From: Anaerolineae bacterium
GTDB taxonomy: Bacteria; Chloroflexota; Anaerolineae; Anaerolineales; Anaerolineaceae
Length of the DNA: 14,807 bases
Direction: 5' to 3'
NCBI GenBank assembly: GCA_016213455.1
Contig: JACRAG010000072.1
Location: 1-14,807, forward strand
The notes beneath the pieces were generated by a model. The model worked only from the letters and a program-made list of their open reading frames with translations. It was not told the DNA's origin and ran no database searches. Numbering within the stretch: position 1 is the first letter of the stretch; every line of letters begins with the position of its first letter. The position numbers and the translations under genes are program-made. Positions 6,759 to 14,082 of this stretch are shown piece after piece.

Positions 6759-7964
6759 TTACATTTCTTTGATCCCGTACGGGAATCCGTAATCCGCCAT
6801 GCATTCCATGAAGGGGATGGGATCGAAAGCCTCGGGTCCCATCACGCCGGTGCCTTTCCACAGGCCTTTCGCAAGCAGTTCAAAGCCGATTACGGCGTTG
6901 AACCCGGTCTGTGCGACGACCGCCTGGCAGCCAAATTTCTCCATGCATTCCTGGTTGTCGGCCACCTGGTACAGGTACACCTGGCGGGGTTTGCCGTCTT
7001 TGATGCCTTTGACCCAGGTGCCAGCGCAGGTTTTGCCGAACATGTGGTCGCCAAGATGGGCAGGGTCGGGCAGGCAGGCTGCCACGACGTCGCGCGGGGC
7101 CACGCACACGTTTTTGACCTTGATCGGCTCTTTGTTATCCAACCCCAACATTTTAATGGTCTTGAGCACACCGATGAACTGGTCGCCCAGCCCATATTTG
7201 AAGGTGACGCGTTTGGCTTTGACCCAGCGCGGTACCAGCAGCACTTCTTCATGTTCCACGTTGACGCATTCGACCGCGCCGATGCCTTCGGGGAATTCAA
7301 AGACTTCCGGCTCGGAGAAAGGCTCGGTGGTGTACCAGCCTTTATCCGCTTCCCAGATGACCGGCGGGTTCAGGCATTCTTCGATGGTGGTCCAGATGGA
7401 GAAGTTGGGGGCAAATTCATACCCGCGCACTTCCAGATTGGCTCCGTCGCGAATGCCCACTTCTTCGATCTCATCGAACAGATAATCCTGCGCATAACGG
7501 GCGAAGACATCCGCCATGCCGGGTTCCACGCCCAGACCGACCAGCGCCAGCAAGCCTTTCTCTTCCCATGCTTTGGACTGTTCGAATTGCAGATCGCCCA
7601 GTTTAAGCCCGGTCTGGTGGAAGGGGTCGTCCTCGTGCGGTTCAGAGAGCGACATGGCCATGTCCATATAGTGGCATCCGGTGGCAAATGCGGCCTGGAA
7701 AATGGGCATGTTGTACTGCGGATCGCAGGCATTCATGATGAGGTCCACGTTGTACTTGCGGGCCAGCTCTTCAATCAAGGCCTGGTCGGATGCGTCCACC
7801 CATTCGCCGGGGAACCGTTGCGGATCGCCCAGGCGGGCCTGCACTTCATCGACACGAGCTTTGTTGTAATCGGCCAGAACCATCATCTCCAGCCAATCGC
7901 GCGGTTGCGAAATGCGTGCAATCGCTTCACCGACACCACCAACGCCAACTAATAGAATCTTCAT
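6759..7964 (-). CDS. Saccharopine / carboxynorspermidine dehydrogenase-like enzyme
   Basis: This 401-residue oxidoreductase begins with a Rossmann fold (GVGGVG at residues 7-12, with an acidic LADYN at the end of the second strand). A saccharopine-dehydrogenase-like C-terminal domain follows. The downstream segments LPDP, GTWVKGIKDGK and then an aliphatic VYLYQVAD stretch recall the carboxynorspermidine dehydrogenases, which reductively couple aspartate semialdehyde with a diamine, as well as lysine-type saccharopine dehydrogenases. ATG at 7964 follows AGAGGA at suitable spacing. The neighbours (putrescine-type aminotransferase, polyamine-like permease) favour an amine substrate. However, no carboxynorspermidine decarboxylase (NspC) gene is in view, so a catabolic or lysine role is also possible. 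Family assignment is firm; the reaction is not. Confidence 0.8.
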   Translation of the reverse strand: MKILLVGVGGVGEAIARISQPRDWLEMMVLADYNKARVDEVQARLGDPQRFPGEWVDASDQALIEELARKYNVDLIMNACDPQYNMPIFQAAFATGCHYMDMAMSLSEPHEDDPFHQTGLKLGDLQFEQSKAWEEKGLLALVGLGVEPGMADVFARYAQDYLFDEIEEVGIRDGANLEVRGYEFAPNFSIWTTIEECLNPPVIWEADKGWYTTEPFSEPEVFEFPEGIGAVECVNVEHEEVLLVPRWVKAKRVTFKYGLGDQFIGVLKTIKMLGLDNKEPIKVKNVCVAPRDVVAACLPDPAHLGDHMFGKTCAGTWVKGIKDGKPRQVYLYQVADNQECMEKFGCQAVVAQTGFNAVIGFELLAKGLWKGTGVMGPEAFDPIPFMECMADYGFPYGIKEM

Positions 7965-7985
7965 ACAATCCTCTCTGTGAATAAT

Positions 7986-8015
7986 CCCGGCGCTTTCGGG
8001 GCACGCAGCGCCGGG
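7986..8015 (-). promoter_or_regulatory. Intercistronic hairpin between symporter and dehydrogenase genes
   Basis: A 9-bp stem (7986-7994 with 8007-8015) fills most of the 60-base gap between the two genes. It leaves just enough room for the AGAGGA ribosome site of the dehydrogenase gene. There is no T-run. It is probably an RNA-processing or stability element within a shared transcript. Confidence 0.4.
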
Positions 8016-8024
8016 TTGAAACGC

Positions 8025-9629
8025 TTAGTGATCCATCTCGTCCGGTCGCAGCTTGCGCAGCGCGTCGCGCAGCGGCAGGATCCCCATGCGGTTTTTGAAC
8101 GCCAGGGGTTTGTTATCCACATCCAACAAGGGACGCGGCGCATCACGTTTTTGCGTCAAGAGCGATACCACGACCACCAGGATGAGCGAGACCAGGAATG
8201 CGGGCACCGAACCGATGTAGGTGGCATCCCAAATGGCCAGTTCCGCATCGCCGGCGTTGATCTCAATGGTGGTTGGGTAGAGCAGCGGCAGAGAGATCAA
8301 CCAGGTGACCCAACCGCCAATAAAACCTGCCAGCGCGCCAGTCTGGTTGGTTTTCTTCCAATACATGCCCAGCGCGAAGGGCGCGAACATGCCCACCAGG
8401 ATGACCGTCCAGGCGAAGACGGAGAGCTTGTAAATCGTCTGTGCAAAGAGCGCCATGAGCAGGCTGATCACGCCGATGACCAGCACCATCCAGCGCGTCC
8501 ACATCAGGTTGGCTTTTTCACTCAGGTTCTTTTTGAAGAACGGCAGGATGTTTTCGGTGAAGACGGATGCGCCCGCCAGGATGGAACTGTCGCTGGTGCT
8601 CATCAGGGCCGAAGCCAGCGCGGCGATGAAGATGCCGGCGAGGAAAGGTGACAGGTTGTCTGTGGCGGCAGTGACCAGCAGGAACTCGGTTTGCTCAGGC
8701 GCAATGTTGGGGTTCATGGCAAACATGGCGATGCCGATGAGGGGTGAGAGCACGCCGAAACCCAGGTAGAGGATGCCCGCCATGTAGGTGCCGTGCACCG
8801 CGGTGGCTTCATTGCGCGCCGACATGGAGCGCTGCATCAAGTCCTGGGCGGCAATGCTGCCCAATCCCAGGGCCATCCAGGCGCCCAGCCAGTAAGTCCA
8901 GCCCAGCCCGCCCTGATAGCCCAGGTAGCCCTCGCCGGGGATGGGCAGGAGTGTGAAGGGCTTGGAGACATACAACGAGCCGGCGTTGGCCAGGAAGGCG
9001 TCCCAGCCGCCCGCGGCGTTCATCACGCCCACAAAGATGAGCGTAACCCCGCCGGCGGTGAGGAACATTTGCATAAAGTCCAGCAGGGTGTCAGCCCACA
9101 TGCCGCCCATCATTGTGTACGAGATGACGATGGTCGCCACAAAGAGCATGCCGATCTCTACCGGCCAGCCGAACAGGGCGTGAACGATATTGCCGCCTGC
9201 CACGATCTGCGCGGCGGTCCACCCGAAGTAGGTGATCATCTGGATGGCGGCTGCGGCCATGCCCATCCACTTGCCAAAGCGCCGCTCAAAGAAATCCACC
9301 ACCGTGAGGTAGCGTGCGCGGCGCATCAGACGGATGAAGAAAAAGCCGGAAACGAACAGGCACAGCGCTGCGCCGAATGGGTCAAAAACCACGCCCTGAA
9401 AACCGTACTGGTAGGCGGTGGAGCTGGCGCCCATCAAGGTTTCGGCGGCGAACCAGGTCGCCATGATGGATGCGCCTGTGAGGTAGATGGGCAGGCGGCG
9501 GCCCGCCACAATGTAGTCGGTGGTGTTGTTCACTTTTCGCGAGGCAAGATAGCCGATCAACATGCGCACCGCAAAGAAAACGACGATGCAGGCCACTATG
9601 ATAGTCAGGTTTGATGCAGGGATTTCCAT
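8025..9629 (-). CDS. Sodium:solute symporter (SSS/PutP-PanF-like)
   Basis: This is a membrane transporter of 534 residues with about thirteen hydrophobic segments. The N-terminus has the SSS pattern: DYIVAGRRLP at about 38-47, then TWFAAETLMGASSTAY, where the unwound TM1 usually lies. YTMMGGMWADTLLDFMQM (about 170-188) matches the family signature. ALMSTSDSSILAGAS, in the TM8 region, carries the Ser/Thr pair expected at the Na2 site. ATG at 9629 follows a G-rich ribosome site. The gene begins 21 bases after the patA-like stop codon, so the two are very probably one transcript. The family imports amino acids, carboxylates, vitamins or sugars with Na+. Context suggests an amine, amino acid or related carboxylate, but the sequence does not fix the substrate. 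Confidence 0.9.
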   Translation of the reverse strand: MEIPASNLTIIVACIVVFFAVRMLIGYLASRKVNNTTDYIVAGRRLPIYLTGASIMATWFAAETLMGASSTAYQYGFQGVVFDPFGAALCLFVSGFFFIRLMRRARYLTVVDFFERRFGKWMGMAAAAIQMITYFGWTAAQIVAGGNIVHALFGWPVEIGMLFVATIVISYTMMGGMWADTLLDFMQMFLTAGGVTLIFVGVMNAAGGWDAFLANAGSLYVSKPFTLLPIPGEGYLGYQGGLGWTYWLGAWMALGLGSIAAQDLMQRSMSARNEATAVHGTYMAGILYLGFGVLSPLIGIAMFAMNPNIAPEQTEFLLVTAATDNLSPFLAGIFIAALASALMSTSDSSILAGASVFTENILPFFKKNLSEKANLMWTRWMVLVIGVISLLMALFAQTIYKLSVFAWTVILVGMFAPFALGMYWKKTNQTGALAGFIGGWVTWLISLPLLYPTTIEINAGDAELAIWDATYIGSVPAFLVSLILVVVVSLLTQKRDAPRPLLDVDNKPLAFKNRMGILPLRDALRKLRPDEMDH

Positions 9630-9650
9630 GGTCCCCCGTGCCTTTCTTGC

Positions 9651-11009
9651 TTATTTCTCCTGGGCAATTTCTTTGAGGGTATCTTCCAGCCGGTCGACAA
9701 CCGCATCCAGATCCGCATATGAAATGATCAGCGGTGGTTCGATGCGGATGGTATTGGCCGAGATGAGCGTGCCAGCCACCAGCACGCCGCGTTTGAACAG
9801 CCCCGCGGCGACTTTGTAGCCGTCATGCCCGTCATGGAAGTGCATGCCGATCAGCAGGCCCTTGCCGGTGACATTTTTCATAATGCCCGGATAGCGTTCG
9901 ATAAGCTCCTTCAAGCGCCCCATCATGTAATCGCCTTTTTGCGCGGCGGTTTCCCACAAGCGTTCGCGCAGGGTCACATTGATGGCAGCGATGGCAGCGC
10001 TGCAGGCCAGGGCGCCGCCGCCGGTGGTGGTGGTGTGAATGAAGGGATTGGGGTACATCATCACCTGCCAGATCTCCTCGGTGGAGCAGAATGCCGAAAT
10101 GGGCATCACCCCGCCGCCCAGTGATTTGGCGAGTGCGATGATGTCGGGCTTGACGTCCCAATGGTCCACGCCCCACATCTTGCCCGTGCGGCCCATGCCG
10201 GTTTGCACTTCGTCGGCAATCAGCAGCACACCGTAATGGCGGGTGGCCTCGCGAATGCGCGGCCAGAAGTCATCGGGTGGGACAATGGCGCCGGCTTCAC
10301 CCTGGATGGGTTCCATGATCACCGCGGCGATATCCACGCCGACTTTGTCACAAATATCAAGCTGGCGTTCCACAGCATCGGCGTCGCCAAACGGCACGTG
10401 ATAGACCGGCCCGCCGTACAGGATACCAGGCGGCTGACGGTAATCGGATTTGCCCATCATGCTCAGCGAGCCCATGGTTTTGCCGTGGAAACCCTTGAGC
10501 GCGGTGATGAATCCGCTCTTTTTGGTGTACATTTTGGCCAGTTTGATCGCGCCTTCGTTGGCTTCGGTGCCGGATGCGCAGAAGAAACTGTATTTGATGT
10601 CGCCTGGCAGGATCATCGCCAGCAGGCGCGCCAGAACGCCGCGCAGCGGATCGATCAACTCCTGTGATGGCATGGGGGTGTGATCCAGCTGGGCTTTAAC
10701 GGCGGCAATCACTTCAGGATGCCCCCAGCCCAGGTCCATCATGCCGTAACCGCCCAGGCAGTCGATGAACTCGCGCCCCAGCACATCATGAAAGCACGCA
10801 CCGTTTCCTGTCCACTCGGTCATGGCCCAATCGCCGGCTTCGGTGACCGATTTACGGTACTCCAGCCAGCCTTTGTTGAAGTGCTCGGCAAAGTTGTATT
10901 GAGATTCCTCAATGATCCACTTGCCGACCTCTTCGGGAACGTTTTTTTGCTTGATGATGTCCAGCCAACGTTCAGAATACTGGACTGCTTGCTTAAATTC
11001 CGACCCCAT
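9651..11009 (-). CDS. patA: Putrescine aminotransferase (PatA/YgjG-like)
   Basis: This PLP-dependent class-III aminotransferase has 452 residues, close to the 459 of E. coli PatA. Blocks shared with PatA include GWLEYRKSVTEAGDW (47-61), EFIDCLGGYG, SQELIDPLR, KYSFFCASGTEANEG, EPIQGEAGAIVPP, DEVQTGMGRTGKM with Asp266, ALAKSLGGGVMPI with Lys295 as Schiff-base lysine, and VAGTLISANTIRIEPPL near the end. PatA moves an amino group from putrescine to 2-oxoglutarate, giving 4-aminobutanal (which cyclises to 1-pyrroline). ATG at 11009 is chosen over an in-frame ATG at 11066 because AGGAG lies 7 bases before it. It is the first structural gene of the minus-strand cluster and follows the Lrp gene. Cadaverine or another diamine could also be a substrate. 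Confidence 0.88.
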   Translation of the reverse strand: MGSEFKQAVQYSERWLDIIKQKNVPEEVGKWIIEESQYNFAEHFNKGWLEYRKSVTEAGDWAMTEWTGNGACFHDVLGREFIDCLGGYGMMDLGWGHPEVIAAVKAQLDHTPMPSQELIDPLRGVLARLLAMILPGDIKYSFFCASGTEANEGAIKLAKMYTKKSGFITALKGFHGKTMGSLSMMGKSDYRQPPGILYGGPVYHVPFGDADAVERQLDICDKVGVDIAAVIMEPIQGEAGAIVPPDDFWPRIREATRHYGVLLIADEVQTGMGRTGKMWGVDHWDVKPDIIALAKSLGGGVMPISAFCSTEEIWQVMMYPNPFIHTTTTGGGALACSAAIAAINVTLRERLWETAAQKGDYMMGRLKELIERYPGIMKNVTGKGLLIGMHFHDGHDGYKVAAGLFKRGVLVAGTLISANTIRIEPPLIISYADLDAVVDRLEDTLKEIAQEK

Positions 11010-11178
11010 AATGATTCTCCTTTGGCAAGAAAAAACCGCTGATGATACGGGGCGTAAACACGCCAACCGCGGGCAATACCAGAAGAACCGGGTCCATCGT
11101 CTCCGCAGGCACCGTTGGGCACGGCCTGCGCTGCAACGTTAAAATGTCGAGTCAGTAATGAGAAAACTGGCGAGGCGG
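11010..11178 (-). promoter_or_regulatory. Intergenic leader between lrp-like gene and patA-like gene
   Basis: This 169-base gap holds no gene. It contains small inverted repeats: GGCGT/ACGCC at 11051-11064, CGCAGG/CCTGCG at 11104-11130, and a 9-bp pair at 11148-11156 and 11192-11200 straddling the end of the regulator gene. None has a T-run. It probably carries the promoter of the patA-like gene, but I could not identify convincing -35/-10 boxes. Confidence 0.3.
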
Positions 11179-11655
11179 TCAGGCTTGTATGACTGACTCG
11201 GGGATGCGCCAGCGGGCATCATCTTTAATAACAAACGGCACCAGCGAGGTGGAAGTGCGACGTACCCCGGCGATGCGACCGATGACTTCAGTGACGAAGG
11301 CGTACAGCTCCTGGTTGTTGCGCGCCACCAACTGGATGGAGATATCCCGTTCGCCGGTCGCGCAGGCCACATAGGTCACGGTTTCATACTCGGCTAATTT
11401 TTGCGCCAGCTCGACCACCATGCCCGGCTCGACTTCAATGAACACGTCTGCGACCACCGGGAAGCCGATTGCCTTGGGGTCCACGACCGCGCTGACCGTG
11501 AAAATTTTGCTTTCGAGCAGCCGTTCCAGCCGGTACCGCACCGCCCGTTCGGTGATGTTCCCGATGGAGCGGGCGAGGTCGGCGCAGGACATGCGCCCGT
11601 TTTCGGTGAGCAAATCCACAATTTGTTTGTCGATGCGGTCGAGTTGGTTTGACAT
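11179..11655 (-). CDS. Lrp/AsnC-family transcriptional regulator
   Basis: This 158-residue regulator has the standard two-part plan. An N-terminal helix-turn-helix (about residues 4-55, LDRIDKQIVDLL ... ERAVRYRLERL) is followed by a RAM/AsnC ligand-binding and oligomerisation domain (about 65-140, with the ATGERDISIQLVA strand). Members bind DNA as dimers to octamers and sense amino acids or related metabolites. The ATG at 11655 has only a weak ribosome site. It sits between the minus-strand catabolic genes and the divergent AOR 2 gene, as local Lrp-type regulators often do, so it may control both and itself. An Lrp-type box lies in the shared intergenic region. Whether it activates or represses cannot be told. 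Confidence 0.9.
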   Translation of the reverse strand: MSNQLDRIDKQIVDLLTENGRMSCADLARSIGNITERAVRYRLERLLESKIFTVSAVVDPKAIGFPVVADVFIEVEPGMVVELAQKLAEYETVTYVACATGERDISIQLVARNNQELYAFVTEVIGRIAGVRRTSTSLVPFVIKDDARWRIPESVIQA

Positions 11656-11662
11656 ATCACTA

Positions 11663-11684
11663 TTGATTTTAGCGAAAAAATCAA
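11663..11684. promoter_or_regulatory. Inverted repeat just upstream of the lrp-like gene
   Basis: A perfect 8-bp inverted repeat TTGATTTT/AAAATCAA (11663-11670 and 11677-11684) with a 6-base centre starts 8 bases before the regulator's ATG. It may be an autoregulatory operator, or a leader hairpin that limits translation. Confidence 0.45.
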
Positions 11685-11703
11685 CAAAAGATAGATGTTT
11701 TAA

Positions 11704-11716
11704 TTCCGTTTCGGAA
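11704..11716. promoter_or_regulatory. Short palindrome in the divergent promoter region
   Basis: TTCCG and CGGAA flank a TTT centre, giving a 13-base palindrome between the regulator and AOR 2. It is a candidate operator; the binding protein is unknown. Confidence 0.3.
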
Positions 11717-11721
11717 ATGCT

Positions 11722-11736
11722 TAGAAAATTTTAAGG
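11722..11736. promoter_or_regulatory. Lrp-type binding box
   Basis: TAGAAAATTTTAAGG agrees at 13 of 15 positions with the E. coli Lrp consensus YAGHAWATTWTDCTR. It lies 67 bases from the regulator's start and 32 bases before the AOR 2 -10 element, a sensible place to act on both promoters. AT-richness makes chance matches more likely, so this is moderate evidence. Confidence 0.45.
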
Positions 11737-11741
11737 GAAGA

Positions 11742-11755
11742 AACGGCAAACGGCA
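11742..11755 (+). repeat. Tandem heptamer repeat at the AOR 2 -35 region
   Basis: AACGGCA occurs twice in direct succession. It occupies the position where the -35 hexamer of the AOR 2 promoter would lie, so it may be an activator site. Confidence 0.3.
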
Positions 11756-11767
11756 GACGAATTTCTC

Positions 11768-11773
11768 TATAAT
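11768..11773 (+). promoter_or_regulatory. -10 element of the AOR 2 promoter
   Basis: A perfect TATAAT lies on the plus strand in the divergent region. No good -35 hexamer lies 16-18 bases upstream, which would fit an activator-dependent promoter. Transcription from here would give a leader of about 115 bases; a small GGATC/GATCC inverted repeat (11790-11814) lies in it, but I recognise no riboswitch. Confidence 0.55.
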
Positions 11774-11894
11774 AGTATTGGAGCTGGTCGGATCGCGCCC
11801 GGCAAGGCAGATCCACAGGTTGTAAAAATACCTCCATTCACCCCGAACCATTCGAGATCGTTTGACCGCGTTGGAAAAGAGCAAAGGAGTTCTT

Positions 11895-13790
11895 ATGCCC
11901 GGCAGCATTAATCAGCGCATTCTGCATGTCGATCTTTCATCCGGAAAAACCTGGATTGAGACTCCCGATGAGGGCTTCTACCGCATGTATGGCGGGGGAA
12001 GCGCGATGGGTGTCGTTTACATCCTGCGCGAAGTACCGGTCGGCGCCGACCCGTTGGGACCGGACAATGTGCTGACCATGTTCACCGGCGTTCCCACCGG
12101 TCTGCCCATCTCCGGGCAGTCGCGCCTGGCGATCAATTGCAAATCGCCCATCAGCGGGGCCATTGGCGACTCGCAAAGCGGCGGTTTCTTTCCGGCGGCG
12201 TTGAAAGCGGCGGGTTTCGACGGCATTGTGGTGAGCGGCAAGGCGCCAGAGCCGGTGTACCTGTACCTGCACCATGCCCAGGCGGAGATTCGTCCGGCAG
12301 GCGGATTGTGGGGCATGTTGACCGCGGACGCGGATGAAGCCATCAAGCAGGAACTGGATGACCCCAAGCTTGAAGTGCTGGGCATTGGTCCGGCGGGTGA
12401 AAAGCTGGTGTGCATGGCGGCGATCATGAACATGCACAATCGCGCCAATGGACGCACCGGTGTAGGCGCGGTGATGGGCTCGAAGAACCTGAAAGCTGTG
12501 GCGGTGAAGAGCACCGGCAAAGTGGAAGCTGCCAACCGGGCTGCCATCACCGCCATGCAGCGCGGCGGTACAAAGAGCATTGACCAGTACCCGGACGTGA
12601 AAGGCCTGGGCCTTAACGGCACCGCGGATGTGGTGGCATTTCAAAATTCAATCGGCTCGCTGCCGACGCGCAATTACGGCATGGGATCGTTTGACGGCTT
12701 TGAGTCGCTGTGCGGCGATCGCATGACCGATACCATCCTGAAGGAACGCGACACCTGCTACTCCTGCTCGGTGCGCTGCAAACGGGTGGTGGAAACCGAA
12801 TTTATGGGAAGCAAGGTTGACCCGACCTACGGTGGGCCGGAATATGAGACGATCGCTACGTTCGGCTCGTACTGCTTGATTTCCGACCTGAACGCGGTGG
12901 CGTTGTGCAACCAGATCTGCAATGCATACGGCATGGATACCATTGCGACAGGCGCGACAATCGCCTTTGCCATGGAGTGCTATGAAAACGGCCTGCTGAC
13001 CCAGGCGGACACCGGTGGGCTGGACCTGCGTTTTGGCAACGCGGAAGCCGCGGTGACGCTGGTGGAGCAAATTGCCCGCCGCGAAGGCCTGGGTGATCGC
13101 CTGGCGGAAGGTTCGGCGCGCTTTGCCGAGACGCTGGATGCGCGCGCGCTGGATTATCTGGTGACGATCAAGAAGACCGAACTGCCGGCGCACATGCCGC
13201 AATCCAAGAAGAGCCTGGGTGTGATCTATGCCGTCAATCCCTTTGGCGCAGATCACCAGTCTTCCGAGCACGACCCGATGTATGAGGAAGGCGGCTTCCC
13301 CCATTATTATGAGCGGCTGGCGCTGTTGGGTTTGAAAGACGTTCAACAACCCGGGGCTATGACGGATGAAAAGATTCGCTTTGCCTACCTGGGCGAGTGC
13401 TTCTATTCGGCAATGGACAGCTATTCACTGTGCCAGTTTGTATGGGGACCCTCCTGGCAGTTGTATGGTCCCAAGGAGATGGCGGAGCTGATTTCGGCAG
13501 CCAGTGGATGGGATGTGACCGTGGAAGAGATTCTCGCGGTGGGCGAACGGCGCCTGAACCTGATGCGGGTTTTCAACGCGCGCGAAGGCTTCACCCGGGC
13601 CGAGGACGTGCTGCCCAAACGCTTCAGCAAGCCGCTGGATGGCACTGGACCTTCGGCGGGCGTGGCCTACCCGGCGGAGGACCTGGAACGCTATAAAGAT
13701 GTGTATTACCGCTTTGCTGGTTGGGACCCGAAAACCGGCAATCCGGATCCCGCCCGCCTGGCGGAACTCGGTCTGGCGTGGGCTGCCTGA
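11895..13790 (+). CDS. Aldehyde:ferredoxin oxidoreductase, tungsten-type (AOR 2)
   Basis: The protein has 631 residues, near the length of classical AORs. Pterin-binding GRTGVGAVMGSKNLKAV starts at about residue 186. Cluster cysteines are C288, C291 and C295 in CYSCSVRC (CX2CX3C, the same numbers as in P. furiosus AOR), with C513 in YSLCQF as the probable fourth. The PEYETIATFGS block (from about 315) and VIYAVNPFGADHQ (about 443-455) resemble other AOR active-site segments. ATG at 11895 is chosen because AGGAG lies 5 bases before it; a longer frame begins at 11862 without support. It is divergent from the Lrp gene and is followed after 2 bases by its own MoaD-like gene. It oxidises an aldehyde and reduces ferredoxin; 4-aminobutanal or succinate semialdehyde are context-based candidates. 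Confidence 0.93.
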   Translation: MPGSINQRILHVDLSSGKTWIETPDEGFYRMYGGGSAMGVVYILREVPVGADPLGPDNVLTMFTGVPTGLPISGQSRLAINCKSPISGAIGDSQSGGFFPAALKAAGFDGIVVSGKAPEPVYLYLHHAQAEIRPAGGLWGMLTADADEAIKQELDDPKLEVLGIGPAGEKLVCMAAIMNMHNRANGRTGVGAVMGSKNLKAVAVKSTGKVEAANRAAITAMQRGGTKSIDQYPDVKGLGLNGTADVVAFQNSIGSLPTRNYGMGSFDGFESLCGDRMTDTILKERDTCYSCSVRCKRVVETEFMGSKVDPTYGGPEYETIATFGSYCLISDLNAVALCNQICNAYGMDTIATGATIAFAMECYENGLLTQADTGGLDLRFGNAEAAVTLVEQIARREGLGDRLAEGSARFAETLDARALDYLVTIKKTELPAHMPQSKKSLGVIYAVNPFGADHQSSEHDPMYEEGGFPHYYERLALLGLKDVQQPGAMTDEKIRFAYLGECFYSAMDSYSLCQFVWGPSWQLYGPKEMAELISAASGWDVTVEEILAVGERRLNLMRVFNAREGFTRAEDVLPKRFSKPLDGTGPSAGVAYPAEDLERYKDVYYRFAGWDPKTGNPDPARLAELGLAWAA

Positions 13791-13792
13791 GC

Positions 13793-14026
13793 GTGCGCAT
13801 TCAGGTTGTGCTGCATTCCTATCTGCGCGAAAAACTTCCAGCGCAGGCCAAAGGTCGGGCTGCGCTGGATTTGCCCGAGGGGGCCACGGTGGCGGATGTG
13901 TTCCACAGGCTGGGCCTGCCCGAACAGGCAGCCTGGTCGGTGAACGGTGTGCTGCAGCGCGATCTATCCTTGCGTCTGGCGGAGGGCGATGAGCTGAGGG
14001 TCTTCCGCCAGGGAGCGGGGGGATAA
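13793..14026 (+). CDS. MoaD/ThiS-family sulfur carrier, second copy
   Basis: This small protein of 77 residues is identical in length to the carrier at 1580 but quite different in sequence. It has LPEGATVADVFHRLGL in the middle, EGDELRVF before the end, and a Gly-Gly C-terminus. The start is GTG at 13793, two bases after the TGA of AOR 2, so translation is probably coupled. It should be thiocarboxylated on the last glycine and supply sulfur for the pterin cofactor of AOR 2. The GTG start and tight coupling copy the arrangement after AOR 1. The Gly-Gly tail argues against it being a chance reading frame. Confidence 0.85.
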   Translation: MRIQVVLHSYLREKLPAQAKGRAALDLPEGATVADVFHRLGLPEQAAWSVNGVLQRDLSLRLAEGDELRVFRQGAGG

Positions 14027-14038
14027 AACCGTACTATA

Positions 14039-14068
14039 ATCAAAACCGCCGTACCCGGCGGTTTTGAT
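14039..14068 (+). terminator. Terminator of the AOR 2-MoaD operon
   Basis: A perfect 12-bp stem (14039-14050 with 14057-14068) has a 6-base loop. Its second arm ends in TTTTGAT and TTTC follows. It begins 12 bases after the MoaD-like stop codon and resembles the hairpin at 1439-1472. Confidence 0.8.
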
Positions 14069-14082
14069 TTTCTGGAGGACCT

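Noticed and set aside
7044..7952. 302-codon open frame on the plus strand opposite the dehydrogenase-like gene
   Set aside because: No recognisable motifs; it is the shadow of a well-supported Rossmann-fold enzyme on the minus strand.
6759..11009. Lysine catabolism as the main role of the cluster
   Set aside because: Not excluded, but the first aminotransferase resembles PatA across the whole protein rather than lysine 6-aminotransferase, and the permease looks polyamine/LAT-like. Kept as the chief alternative.
11774..11894. Molybdenum/tungsten-cofactor riboswitch in the AOR 2 leader
   Set aside because: The leader is long enough to tempt, but only a small 5-bp repeat is visible and I cannot match the known Moco RNA architecture. 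A covariance-model search would decide.
14035..14040. TATAAT as a promoter of the esterase gene
   Set aside because: It overlaps the first arm of the AOR 2 operon terminator and has no -35; it may be chance AT-richness of the hairpin arm.
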